A DNA stretch of 6,050 nt, taken from the NCBI GenBank assembly GCA_946221975.1, contig CAMIGT010000100.1:1-6050 (forward strand). Direction: 5' to 3'. Positions within the stretch are counted from its first letter, which is position 1; each line of letters starts with the position of its first letter. Below, one piece after another: positions 1-5,997 of the stretch. The stretch comes from an uncultured Blastococcus sp. (GTDB lineage: Bacteria; Actinomycetota; Actinomycetes; Mycobacteriales; Antricoccaceae). The position numbers and the translations under genes are program-made. The notes beneath the pieces were generated by a model. It saw only the letters and a list, made by a program, of their open reading frames with translations, was not told the DNA's origin and did not search any database.

Positions 1-1016
1 TAGTCGTAGCCGGTCTGGCGCAGGTGGCGCAGCGTGCCGAGCGTGTCGAAGCCGGGAAAGAGCGGCACCGGCAGACGTCGCCCGCCGCCGTCGAACCACA
101 GCGACGACGGACCTGGCAGGATCCGGATTCCGTGCTCGGGCCAGATCGGATCGAAGTTCTTCAATCCTTCGGTGTAGTGCCACATGCGGTCGGCGTTCAC
201 CAGCCGCGCGCCATCGGCGGCGAGCTGCTCGCGCAGCTGGCCGTCGACGTACGCCGGGACCCCGGTGACCATGTGCGCAGGCGGGGTGCCCAGCGACTCG
301 GGCCAGTACTTGCGCACCAGGTCGTGGTTGGCGCCGATGCCACCGGAGGTGACGACGACATTCCGCGCCTGGACGGTGAAGTCGTCGACGACCGACCGGT
401 TTGACGGCACGCCGCGCGCCGCGTCGTCGGGGGCGAGTACGTCGCCGCGCACACCGGTCACCGCGTCGGCCTCGGTCACCAGCCCGGTGACGCGATGGCG
501 GAACCGCAGCTGCACCTGGCCGCGTTCGACCGCGGCGCGCACCTTGCGCACGAACGGCTCGATCACTCCCGGCCCGGTGCCCCACGTGACGTGGAAGCGC
601 GGCACCGAGTTGCCGTGGCCGATGGCGCCGTACCCGCCGCGCTCGGCCCAGCCGACCATCGGAAACCAGCGCATCCCCAGCTCGTGCAGCCAGTCGCGCT
701 TCTCCTGCGCCGCGAACTCGACGTACGCCTCGGCCCACTGCCGCGCCCAGTCGTCTTCCTCGCGGTCGAAGCCTGCGGTGCCCATCCAGTCCTGCTTGGC
801 GAGCTCGAGCGAGTCGCTGATCCCCATCCGCCGCTGCTCGGGAGTATCGACCAGGAACAGCCCGCCGAACGACCAGAACGCCTGACCGCCCAGGTTCTTC
901 TCGTTTTCCTGGTCGAGCAGGACGACGTTGCGCCCGGCATCGATGAGCTCGCTGGTTGCGACGAGCCCAGCCAGCCCGGCACCTACGACGACGACGTCGG
1001 TGACCTCGGTGTTCAT
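1..1016 (-). CDS. FAD-binding dehydrogenase (COG3573-like), 3' end beyond the window
   Basis: Reading the minus strand from the ATG at 1016 gives an open frame of 338 codons that leaves the window at base 1, so the C-terminal part is not visible. The N-terminus has a Rossmann dinucleotide-binding motif GAGLAG (residues 12-17) followed by the acidic end of strand beta-2, LLDQE (33-37). Next comes GGQAFWSFGGLF (43-54), and near residue 135 GHGNSVPRFHVTWGTGPG, both of which I recognise from the family of putative FAD-binding dehydrogenases that includes mycobacterial Rv0785. Family members are about 550 residues, so roughly 60 % is present. They resemble 3-ketosteroid dehydrogenases and fumarate reductase flavoproteins, but their substrate is generally unknown; a flavin-dependent oxidoreductase of the cytosol is as far as the sequence goes. 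The start is supported by AAGGGA eight bases upstream. It is transcribed divergently from the hydrolase gene. Confidence 0.9.
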   Translation of the reverse strand, partial: MNTEVTDVVVVGAGLAGLVATSELIDAGRNVVLLDQENEKNLGGQAFWSFGGLFLVDTPEQRRMGISDSLELAKQDWMGTAGFDREEDDWARQWAEAYVEFAAQEKRDWLHELGMRWFPMVGWAERGGYGAIGHGNSVPRFHVTWGTGPGVIEPFVRKVRAAVERGQVQLRFRHRVTGLVTEADAVTGVRGDVLAPDDAARGVPSNRSVVDDFTVQARNVVVTSGGIGANHDLVRKYWPESLGTPPAHMVTGVPAYVDGQLREQLAADGARLVNADRMWHYTEGLKNFDPIWPEHGIRILPGPSSLWFDGGGRRLPVPLFPGFDTLGTLRHLRQTGYD

Positions 1017-1024
1017 GGAGCACG

Positions 1025-1030
1025 TCCCTT
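1025..1030 (-). promoter_or_regulatory. Ribosome binding site of the FAD-binding dehydrogenase
   Basis: On the minus strand AAGGGA lies eight bases before the ATG at 1016. It supports that ATG, and the Rossmann motif begins 12 codons into the frame as expected for this family. Confidence 0.6.
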
Positions 1031-1041
1031 CGCTGGAGGCG

Positions 1042-1060
1042 GTGTCAGCGATTCTGGCAC
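1042..1060. promoter_or_regulatory. Candidate operator dyad in the divergent promoter region
   Basis: GTGTCAG and CTGGCAC are 7-bp inverted arms with one mismatch, separated by CGATT. The dyad lies in the 130-bp gap (1017-1146) between the divergent dehydrogenase and hydrolase genes. On the minus strand it covers CAGAAT (1056-1051), which is a 4/6 match to a -10 hexamer and is suitably placed for the dehydrogenase start. No good -35 accompanies it. On the plus strand TACGCT (1091-1096) is a weak -10-like hexamer for the hydrolase. The dyad is seen in the sequence; an operator role is inferred. Confidence 0.35.
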
Positions 1061-1132
1061 GGTTCGCAGCGCGGTGCGCGCCTTGGCGGATACGCTCGGT
1101 CTGAGTCGGGCGTCCCGGCCGGCGGCGGCCGC

Positions 1133-1143
1133 AGGAAGGAAGG
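1133..1143 (+). promoter_or_regulatory. Ribosome binding site of the alpha/beta hydrolase
   Basis: The purine run AGGAAGGAAGG ends three bases before the ATG at 1147, and its first GGAAGG block (1134-1139) is seven bases from it. This is the strongest Shine-Dalgarno-like signal on the plus strand of the window and fixes the start of the hydrolase. Confidence 0.65.
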
Positions 1144-1146
1144 CAC

Positions 1147-1923
1147 ATGCTCGAGTTCCAACGCACTGGTGATGGCGCGCCCGTGGTGGCGATTCACGGG
1201 TTCCTCGGCTCGTGGGAGGTGTGGGACCGCATCGCGCCGCAGCTCGACCCGGAGTACGACGTCATCCAGGTCAACCTGCCTGGGCACGGCGGCGCCCCGA
1301 TCCCGCCGGTGACGACGACCATGCGCGACATCGCGCGGCATGTCGTCGAGACCCTCGATGACCTCGGGTTCGACAATCCCACGATCATCGGGCACTCCTG
1401 GGGCGGCTACGTGGCCTGCGAGCTGATCGCCAGCCATCCCGAGCGTGTCGCCGCGGCCGCGATCGTCTACAGCAACCCCTACAGCGACACCGGCGAGAAG
1501 CGTGACGCCCGCGACGGCCTGATCGCCCGGTTCGAGAACGAGCCGTTTGACGAGGTCATCGCCGACGCCCTGCCGGCGTACGTCACGCCCGACGACCCGC
1601 CCGAGCTGCTGGAGCGCATGATCGAGGTTGCGAAGCAGTCCGACGCCCAGGGGGCGATCTTCGCGCTTCGCACCATCCGCGACCGTCTTGATCACGTGCC
1701 GGAGATCCTGGCTCAGCAGGACATCCCGGTGCTGTTTATCGCCGGAACCGAGGATGAGTCGATGCCGCCGATCAACGTCGAGGGCCCGAACGTGACGGTG
1801 ACCGAGACGAAGTCGGGCCACATGGGCGTGCAGACCATCCCGGACGAAGTGTCACGGATATTGACCGAATGGATGGCAGCGAACCGCCTCGCGGAGCAGA
1901 GCGACGAGAGCGACGATGCCTGA
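1147..1923 (+). CDS. Alpha/beta hydrolase fold protein
   Basis: This 258-residue cytosolic protein has the full layout of a small alpha/beta hydrolase. HGFLGS (17-22) is the oxyanion-hole loop. NLPGHG (43-48) is the typical strand-4 turn. GHSWGG (82-87) is the nucleophile elbow with Ser84. GTEDES (200-205) supplies the acid, most likely Asp203, and SGHMG (223-227) supplies His225. The catalytic triad is therefore complete, and an ester, lactone or similar hydrolase is expected; the substrate cannot be read from the sequence. The lid region (about 110-175) is rich in acidic residues, as is the C-terminal tail. No signal peptide is visible. An AGGAAGGAAGG ribosome binding site supports the start. 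Its TGA stop lies within ATGCCTGA, overlapping the start of the downstream DNA glycosylase by eight bases, which implies one transcript and translational coupling. Confidence 0.9.
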   Translation: MLEFQRTGDGAPVVAIHGFLGSWEVWDRIAPQLDPEYDVIQVNLPGHGGAPIPPVTTTMRDIARHVVETLDDLGFDNPTIIGHSWGGYVACELIASHPERVAAAAIVYSNPYSDTGEKRDARDGLIARFENEPFDEVIADALPAYVTPDDPPELLERMIEVAKQSDAQGAIFALRTIRDRLDHVPEILAQQDIPVLFIAGTEDESMPPINVEGPNVTVTETKSGHMGVQTIPDEVSRILTEWMAANRLAEQSDESDDA

Positions 1924-2770
1924 GCTTCCCGAGGTCGAGGCACTGGCGCATCACCTCCGCGAGCACGCCGTCGGGCGCACGGTAGCCCGCCTGGATGTCG
2001 CCGCGATCTCGGCGATCAAGACGTTTGACCCGCCGTTCACCGCGCTGCAGGGGCTGAGCGTGACCGGGGCGGACCGGCACGGCAAGTTCCTGGACGTCGA
2101 CGTGGACGGACTGCATCTCGTCGTTCACCTGGCGCGCGCGGGATGGCTGCGGTGGAGCGACGAGCTGCCGAAGGCACCACCGAAGCCGGGGCGTGGACCC
2201 CTGGCGCTGCGGGTGCACCTCGATGACGGAAGCGGGTTCGACCTGACCGAGGCGGGCACGAAGAAGGGCCTGGCGGTGTACGTCGTCCGCGACCCGCAGG
2301 AGGTCCCCGGGATCGCCCGGCTCGGCCCGGACGCGCTGAGTCTGGATCGGGAGGCGCTGGTCGGCGTACTCGCCGACCAGGGCGGGCGGTTGAAGAACAC
2401 CTTGACCGACCAGCGGGTGATCGCCGGCATCGGCAACGCCTACTCCGACGAGATCCTGCACCACGCAAAGCTGTCGCCGTTCAAGACGGCAAACAAGCTC
2501 ACCGACGACGAGCTCGAGCGCCTCGCCGAGGCGATGCGCGAGATCGAGTCGGACGCGGTGGCGCGGTCGGTCGGTCAGCAGGCGGCGACCCTGAAGGCCG
2601 AGAAGCGCTCGGGAATGCGGGTGCACGGCCGGACCGGGATGCCGTGCCCGGTGTGCGAGGACACCATCGCCGAGGTGTCGTTTGCCGACAAGAGCTTTCA
2701 GTACTGCCCGACCTGTCAGACCGGCGGCAAGAAGCTCAGCGACCGCCGGATGGATCGGCTGCTGAAGTAG
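1916..2770 (+). CDS. Fpg/Nei-family DNA glycosylase (AP lyase), atypical subfamily
   Basis: This 284-residue protein begins MPELPEVE, so after Met removal it has the N-terminal Pro nucleophile and the catalytic Glu of the Fpg/Nei family. Lys57 (RHGKF) matches the conserved catalytic-domain lysine. The helix-two-turn-helix is at about 158-193 and contains GIGNAY with Asn174. A CPVC...CPTC zinc finger (Cys244, 247, 264, 267) completes the fold. Such enzymes excise oxidised bases and cleave the abasic site during base-excision repair. Several classical Fpg features are altered: Arg74 replaces the void-filling Met, EAGTKKG (112-118) replaces the DPRRFG loop, Lys259 replaces the zinc-finger Arg, and the 8-oxoguanine capping loop is about nine residues shorter than in E. 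coli Fpg. A basic tail, GGKKLSDRRMDRLLK, follows the finger. I believe this combination marks an actinobacterial subfamily distinct from MutM; its substrate is uncertain. The start overlaps the hydrolase stop. Confidence 0.9.
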   Translation: MPELPEVEALAHHLREHAVGRTVARLDVAAISAIKTFDPPFTALQGLSVTGADRHGKFLDVDVDGLHLVVHLARAGWLRWSDELPKAPPKPGRGPLALRVHLDDGSGFDLTEAGTKKGLAVYVVRDPQEVPGIARLGPDALSLDREALVGVLADQGGRLKNTLTDQRVIAGIGNAYSDEILHHAKLSPFKTANKLTDDELERLAEAMREIESDAVARSVGQQAATLKAEKRSGMRVHGRTGMPCPVCEDTIAEVSFADKSFQYCPTCQTGGKKLSDRRMDRLLK

Positions 2771-3418
2771 TCAGGCGCGCAGCGTGAACGCCCGCTCGAA
2801 CCGCTCGATGGCCTCAGCGGTGCCGTCGTACTCGGCAACCAGCGGCACGCCGCGTCCACGGACCGCGCCCAGGTGAGGCGCGTCGGTGTGGACGGTGAGG
2901 TCGGGCTCACCAGCGGGTGCGGTCAGGGTCGAGCGCCGACCGTCGACGACGACGTCGACCTCCGAACCGTCCGGCACCGCGACCCGCACCCGCATGCGCG
3001 GTGACCCCGGGCGGATCCAGGACATCAGAAAGGCTTGCGCCGTGCGCTCTGCGTCCGTGGCCATCGGGTCGGCGGCATCCGGGTGCGCGAAGTCGAGATA
3101 GTCCGCGCCGAACCGGGCGAACGCGGCGAGAACCGGCGTGGCGGCGCGGCCGCGTTCGGTGAGCGCGTATCCGGCGCGGTCCTCCGGCGTACTGACCAGT
3201 CCCTGCTCGTGCATCCGGCGGAGCCGGTCGCTGAGCAGGTTGGGCGCAAGGCCGGGCAGGGCGCGGCGAAGATCGGTGAAGCGTCGCTCGCCGAAGACGA
3301 GCTCGCGCACGATCAACAGCACCCAGCGATCGCCCAGGATGTCCATGCCTGAGGCGGCCGGGCAAAACTGGCGGTACGAGCGGGCCGGCTGGGGGACCGG
3401 TGCCTGTGAGGTCGTCAT
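2771..3418 (-). CDS. HxlR-family winged-helix transcriptional regulator with C-terminal SCP2-like domain
   Basis: From the ATG at 3418 this encodes 215 residues. Residues 15-110 form an HxlR-type winged helix: the signature CP..SGMDILGDRWVLLIVREL starts at Cys19, and the recognition-helix region FTDLRRALPGLAPNLLSDRL follows at about 47-66. Cys19 is the only cysteine and sits at the N-terminal position used for redox sensing in HypR/YodB-type members, so thiol or electrophile sensing is possible. Residues of about 120-215 form a second domain whose short strands (RMRVRVAVPDGSEVDVVVDG, then DLTVHTDAPHLGAVRGRG) look like the SCP2/sterol-carrier-like domain found on some actinobacterial HxlR proteins; this is a pattern judgement. 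A longer frame opens at an ATG at 3445, but AAAGGAG lies six bases before the ATG at 3418, so I prefer the shorter form. It is divergent from the rhodanese gene and convergent, with no gap, with the glycosylase gene. Confidence 0.88.
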   Translation of the reverse strand: MTTSQAPVPQPARSYRQFCPAASGMDILGDRWVLLIVRELVFGERRFTDLRRALPGLAPNLLSDRLRRMHEQGLVSTPEDRAGYALTERGRAATPVLAAFARFGADYLDFAHPDAADPMATDAERTAQAFLMSWIRPGSPRMRVRVAVPDGSEVDVVVDGRRSTLTAPAGEPDLTVHTDAPHLGAVRGRGVPLVAEYDGTAEAIERFERAFTLRA

Positions 3419-3518
3419 GACCTGCTCCTTTCCCCTAGATTCCATTGTCGCTCATCTTTCGCGGGCGGCGGCGATAGGCTGGATTTGACCACCACGAGAC
3501 GAGCAGATTGGGCCCGCA
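3419..3518. promoter_or_regulatory. Divergent promoter region between the HxlR regulator and rhodanese genes
   Basis: This 100-bp gap must carry the start signals of both genes unless they are leaderless. On the plus strand TAGGCT (3475-3480) is a TAnnnT -10-like hexamer that would give a leader of about 30 bases before the rhodanese ATG. On the minus strand GACAAT (3449-3444) is a 4/6 -10-like hexamer for the regulator. Neither has a convincing -35, and I see no clear operator palindrome. Confidence 0.3.
3425..3431 (-). promoter_or_regulatory. Ribosome binding site that decides the HxlR regulator start
   Basis: AAAGGAG on the minus strand lies six bases upstream of the ATG at 3418. It would be inside the coding region if translation began at the in-frame ATG at 3445, which has no such signal. 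It therefore favours the 215-residue product. Confidence 0.65.
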
Positions 3519-3845
3519 ATGAGCGAGACTCCCGAGACCACCGTCGTCCAGCTGCCCAGCGATGCGGTCATCCTCGACGTACGAGAGGACGACGAGTGGG
3601 AAGCGGGGCATGTCAAGGGCGCCACCCACATCCCCGTGGCGGAGGTGCCGCAGCGACTGAGCGAGGTCCCCGAGGCCGACACGCTCTATGTCGTCTGCCG
3701 CGGCGGGGGCCGATCCGCGCGGGTCACCGCGTGGCTCAACGACAACGGGTTCCAGGCCGTCAACGTCGCCGGCGGCATGCAGTCGTGGAAGGCTGCGGGC
3801 AAGCCGATGTACGCCGAGAACGGTAAGGAGCCCGAGGTCATCTAG
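3519..3845 (+). CDS. Single-domain rhodanese (thiosulfate sulfurtransferase-like protein)
   Basis: This 108-residue protein is one rhodanese domain, the size of GlpE/PspE-type enzymes. ILDVREDDEWEAGHVKGATHIP (18-39) carries the N-terminal rhodanese signature, including DVR and the GHxxGAxHIP element. The active-site loop is CRGGGRS (60-66), with Cys60 as the persulfide-forming residue and the only cysteine. AGGMQSWKAAGKP (84-96) is the typical C-terminal rhodanese motif. It is therefore expected to move sulfane sulfur in the cytosol; the donor and acceptor are unknown. The ribosome binding site is weak (only GAGCAG 12 or more bases upstream), and an in-frame TGA at 3486-3488 limits any 5' extension. 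It is divergent from the HxlR regulator, which is a plausible controller. It converges on the acyl-CoA ligase gene across a palindromic element. Confidence 0.92.
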   Translation: MSETPETTVVQLPSDAVILDVREDDEWEAGHVKGATHIPVAEVPQRLSEVPEADTLYVVCRGGGRSARVTAWLNDNGFQAVNVAGGMQSWKAAGKPMYAENGKEPEVI

Positions 3846-3854
3846 CCCGAAGCT

Positions 3855-3902
3855 GGTGGTCGAGTAGGACGAGCCCCGTGGGGCGAGGCCGTTATCGAGA
3901 CC
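3855..3902. repeat. Palindromic intergenic element, possible dispersed repeat
   Basis: Between the convergent rhodanese and CoA ligase genes lies a 48-bp element that starts GGTGGTCGAGTA and ends TATCGAGACC. These imperfect inverted ends surround a perfect hairpin, GCCCC-GT-GGGGC (3873-3884). The outer ends resemble a motif I recall as a common intergenic repeat in high-GC actinobacteria, written in the other direction as GGTCTCGATACG...CTACTCGACCACC. The inverted structure is seen directly; the repeat identity is from memory and cannot be confirmed within one window. Confidence 0.55.
3871..3887. terminator. Possible bidirectional terminator hairpin
   Basis: The perfect 5-bp arms GCCCC/GGGGC at 3873-3884 lie within the palindromic element, 28 bases after the rhodanese stop and 34 bases after the CoA ligase stop on the other strand. 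No T-run follows on either side, so this would be a non-canonical terminator of the kind often proposed in actinobacteria. The stem is short, and the role is inferred from its position between convergent genes. Confidence 0.35.
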
Positions 3903-3917
3903 TCGTGACGTGCCCGG

Positions 3918-5540
3918 CTACTGCGCCTGGTAGTCGGAGAACCGGTCGCGCAGGTCCTTCTTGGACATCTTGCCGACGCTGGTCTTGGGGACCTCGTCGA
4001 TGAACTCGACGCCGTCGGGCATCCACCACTTGGCGATCTTGCCGTCGAGGTAGGCGAGCACCTCGTCCTTGGTCATCGACTTGCCTGGCTCGAGTACGAC
4101 GCACGCGAGCGGGCGCTCATCCCATTTCGGGTGCGGGATCGCGACGACCGCCGCCTCACGGATGTCGGGGTGGCTCATCAGGATGTTCTCGATGTCGACC
4201 GAGGAGATCCACTCACCGCCGGACTTCACCAGGTCCTTGGTGCGGTCGGCGATCCGGATCGAGCCGTACGGGTCGATCGCGGCGACATCGCCGGTCGACA
4301 TCCAGCCGTCCTCGGTGTTCAGGGTGACGCCGGCATCTGGCTTGTAGTAGTCGCGGGCCACCCACGGTCCGCGCACCTGGAGGTCGCCGGTGGTCTGGTC
4401 GTCCCACGGCAGCTCGTTCGTGGTGTCCGGCTCGACGATGCGGAACTCGATCCCCGGAAACGCCGTACCGGCCCGGGCGCGAAGTGGCAGCAGCTCTTCC
4501 TCGGACTTGCCGGCCTCGCGCGGGTCGATGTTGGCGCCGCTGGCGACCGGGTTGGTCTCGGTCATGCCCCACGCCTGCCAGACGAGCACGTCCTGACTCA
4601 GCCAGCGAGTGATGAGTCCCGCGGGAACGGCCGAGCCGCCGCACAGGATGCGGTCGAGCGTGCTGAAGTCGTACTCGCCGAACAGCGCGGCGATGCCTTG
4701 CCAGATGGTGGGTACGCCGCCGGCGAGCGTGACGCCCTCGTCGACGATGAGCTGCGCCAGGCCCTGCGGGGTCATGTCGGAGGCGGGCAGCACGAGGTTG
4801 GCGCCGACCATCGGGGCGGAGTGGATGAAGCCCCACGCGTTGGCGTGGAACATCGGTACGACGGGCATCACGGTGTCGGTCGGCTTGACCGCGATGCCGG
4901 CGGTCGACGTACCCGCCGACCCGTGCAGCCACATCGAGCGATGGCTGTAGAGCACGCCCTTCGGGTTGCCGGTCGTGCCGGAGGTGTAGCACAGCGCGGC
5001 CGCCTGGTTTTCGTCGTCGCACCACAGCTCGCCCGGCTCGGCGGCGGCGATCAGCTCCTCGTAGTCGAAGAAGCGATCGTCGTCGGGGATCTCGGGGCCC
5101 TCGGCGCCTTCGGGGATGTCGTCGATGACGACGTACTTCGTGACCTTCTCAAACGTGTCGATGAGCGGCAGGAGGACCGGCAGCAGCGAGCGGTCGACGA
5201 AGATCACCTCGTCCTCGGCATGGTTTGCGATGTAGGTGATCTGCTCGGGAAAGAGCCGGATGTTGAGGGTGTGCAGCACGCGGTTGGTGCACGGCACGGC
5301 GTAGTACAGCTCCAGGTGCTGCACGTGGTTCCAGCAGAACGACGCGACCCGCGCTTCGGGGGCGATTCTCAGGTTGTCGAGCGCTGTCGCCAGCCGTCGG
5401 GTCCGGTCGCAGACCTCGCCGTAGGTGTACTTGCTCGGCTTCGGACCCCCGGTGACCACGGTGTGGTCGGGGTAGAGGCGCTCCATCCGGTTGAAGATGT
5501 TGACCAGGGTGAGCGGGTAGTCCTGCATGAGACCTTGCAC
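3918..5540 (-). CDS. AMP-binding acyl-CoA ligase (FadD/AlkK-like fatty-acid--CoA ligase)
   Basis: From the GTG at 5540 this encodes 540 residues, the usual length for this group. It activates a carboxylic acid, probably a medium- or long-chain fatty acid, to an acyl-adenylate and then the CoA thioester. All ANL-superfamily core motifs are present: the phosphate loop YTSGTTGNPKG (185-195), MFHANAWG (230-237), GMTETN (325-330), STGD (415-418), the hinge DRTKDLVKSGGEWISS (432-447) and PKTSVGK with catalytic Lys524. No signal peptide is evident. The open frame extends to 5630 but would then overlap the upstream DUF3054 gene, and its added residues look non-conserved. GTG 5540 gives VQGLMQDYPLT, which fits the common start of this family; ATG 5528, with AAGG just upstream, is the alternative. 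It is probably co-transcribed with the DUF3054 gene 46 bp upstream. Confidence 0.92.
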   Translation of the reverse strand: MQGLMQDYPLTLVNIFNRMERLYPDHTVVTGGPKPSKYTYGEVCDRTRRLATALDNLRIAPEARVASFCWNHVQHLELYYAVPCTNRVLHTLNIRLFPEQITYIANHAEDEVIFVDRSLLPVLLPLIDTFEKVTKYVVIDDIPEGAEGPEIPDDDRFFDYEELIAAAEPGELWCDDENQAAALCYTSGTTGNPKGVLYSHRSMWLHGSAGTSTAGIAVKPTDTVMPVVPMFHANAWGFIHSAPMVGANLVLPASDMTPQGLAQLIVDEGVTLAGGVPTIWQGIAALFGEYDFSTLDRILCGGSAVPAGLITRWLSQDVLVWQAWGMTETNPVASGANIDPREAGKSEEELLPLRARAGTAFPGIEFRIVEPDTTNELPWDDQTTGDLQVRGPWVARDYYKPDAGVTLNTEDGWMSTGDVAAIDPYGSIRIADRTKDLVKSGGEWISSVDIENILMSHPDIREAAVVAIPHPKWDERPLACVVLEPGKSMTKDEVLAYLDGKIAKWWMPDGVEFIDEVPKTSVGKMSKKDLRDRFSDYQAQ

Positions 5541-5564
5541 GGCGGCTCGCTTTCGTCGTCCAGT

Positions 5565-5581
5565 GCCGGCGGGACTCCGGC
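5565..5581 (-). other. Small inverted repeat between the DUF3054 and CoA ligase genes
   Basis: GCCGG (5565-5569) and CCGGC (5577-5581) are inverted arms around a 7-base loop. The same stretch can also be read as two direct copies of CCGGCGGG. It lies in the 46-bp gap between two co-directional genes and could form a weak RNA hairpin, but such GC-rich arms occur readily by chance. Confidence 0.2.
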
Positions 5582-5586
5582 GGGCG

Positions 5587-5952
5587 TTACGAGATGCTGC
5601 GGCGTCGACGTACCAGCATGGCGACAGCACGCCAACCGACCAGCAGTAGTGCCAAGACTATAGCCGCGACGATGACGAACGGCAGCGCTGTTCCCTGACC
5701 TGTCAGCCACCTCAAGGCCATGCCGACGACGAACGTGGCAGCCCAGACGAGTACGCCGTCCGCCGGGCTGAGCGGGACCCGCCGGCGCACGGCGTACGCG
5801 ATCGCCCACCCGACTGCGGCACCGACCAGGAACGACCACGCGGTCTGCGCAACGCCGTACACGCTCAGGCCCTCGTCGTGGCTGGCGCGCCCGGTCGCGG
5901 CGAAGGCGAGGATGACGACGGCGTCGATGGCGGCGATGGCGACTGCAGGCAC
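5587..5952 (-). CDS. DUF3054 family integral membrane protein
   Basis: This 121-residue protein has four predicted membrane helices at about 3-20, 32-55, 66-83 and 90-114, and ends in a basic tail, RRRR. AFAATGRASHDEG (16-28), GMALR (77-81) and VGWR (105-108) match my recollection of the DUF3054 family, common in actinobacteria and of unknown function. The conserved GRxSHD falls at the end of helix 1, and no catalytic site can be named. The GTG start at 5952 is well constrained because an in-frame TAG lies only three codons upstream (5964-5962). A modest AGGTTGG precedes it. A sigma70-like promoter lies at 5998-6026. The CoA ligase gene follows 46 bp downstream on the same strand, so the two may share a transcript, although no functional link is known to me. 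Confidence 0.85.
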   Translation of the reverse strand: MPAVAIAAIDAVVILAFAATGRASHDEGLSVYGVAQTAWSFLVGAAVGWAIAYAVRRRVPLSPADGVLVWAATFVVGMALRWLTGQGTALPFVIVAAIVLALLLVGWRAVAMLVRRRRSIS

Positions 5953-5973
5953 GCCGCCAACCTACACGGCGGC
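5953..5973 (-). other. Hairpin over the translation start region of the DUF3054 gene
   Basis: GCCGCC (5953-5958) and GGCGGC (5968-5973) are perfect 6-bp inverted arms around a 9-base loop. In the minus-strand transcript the loop contains most of the AGGTTGG element, and the 3' arm touches the GTG start. It could lower translation, but no ligand-binding architecture is visible. Confidence 0.3.
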
Positions 5974-5997
5974 CACCGAATGCGACCTGCGGTGCGT

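Noticed and set aside
184..1172. Long plus-strand frames (184-885 and 495-1172) opposite the FAD-binding dehydrogenase
   Set aside because: The minus strand encodes a recognisable flavoprotein through the whole stretch. The plus-strand products are Ser/Arg/Pro-rich without motifs and lack good ribosome binding sites.
1045..2626. Minus-strand frames of 258 and 284 codons opposite the hydrolase and glycosylase genes
   Set aside because: They are Arg/Val/Asp-rich shadows of two genes with complete catalytic motifs on the plus strand, and they cross the gene borders in an implausible way.
3487..3512. TTGACC at 3485-3490 as a -35 element for the rhodanese gene
   Set aside because: A 17-base spacer would place the -10 at about 3508-3513, where the sequence is TTGGGC and the start codon follows within a few bases, leaving no room for a normal transcription start.
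3485..3826. A 113-codon frame starting at a TTG and overlapping the rhodanese gene in another frame
   Set aside because: It is an Arg/Gly-rich out-of-frame reading of the rhodanese gene; only the 3519-3845 frame shows the rhodanese signatures and active-site loop.
4131..5663. A 510-codon open frame on the plus strand, opposite the CoA ligase gene
   Set aside because: It is an antisense shadow of a gene whose motifs are unambiguous. Its translation is a low-complexity Val/Gly/Asp/Arg-rich product without family motifs, which is typical where GC-rich codons suppress stops on the other strand.
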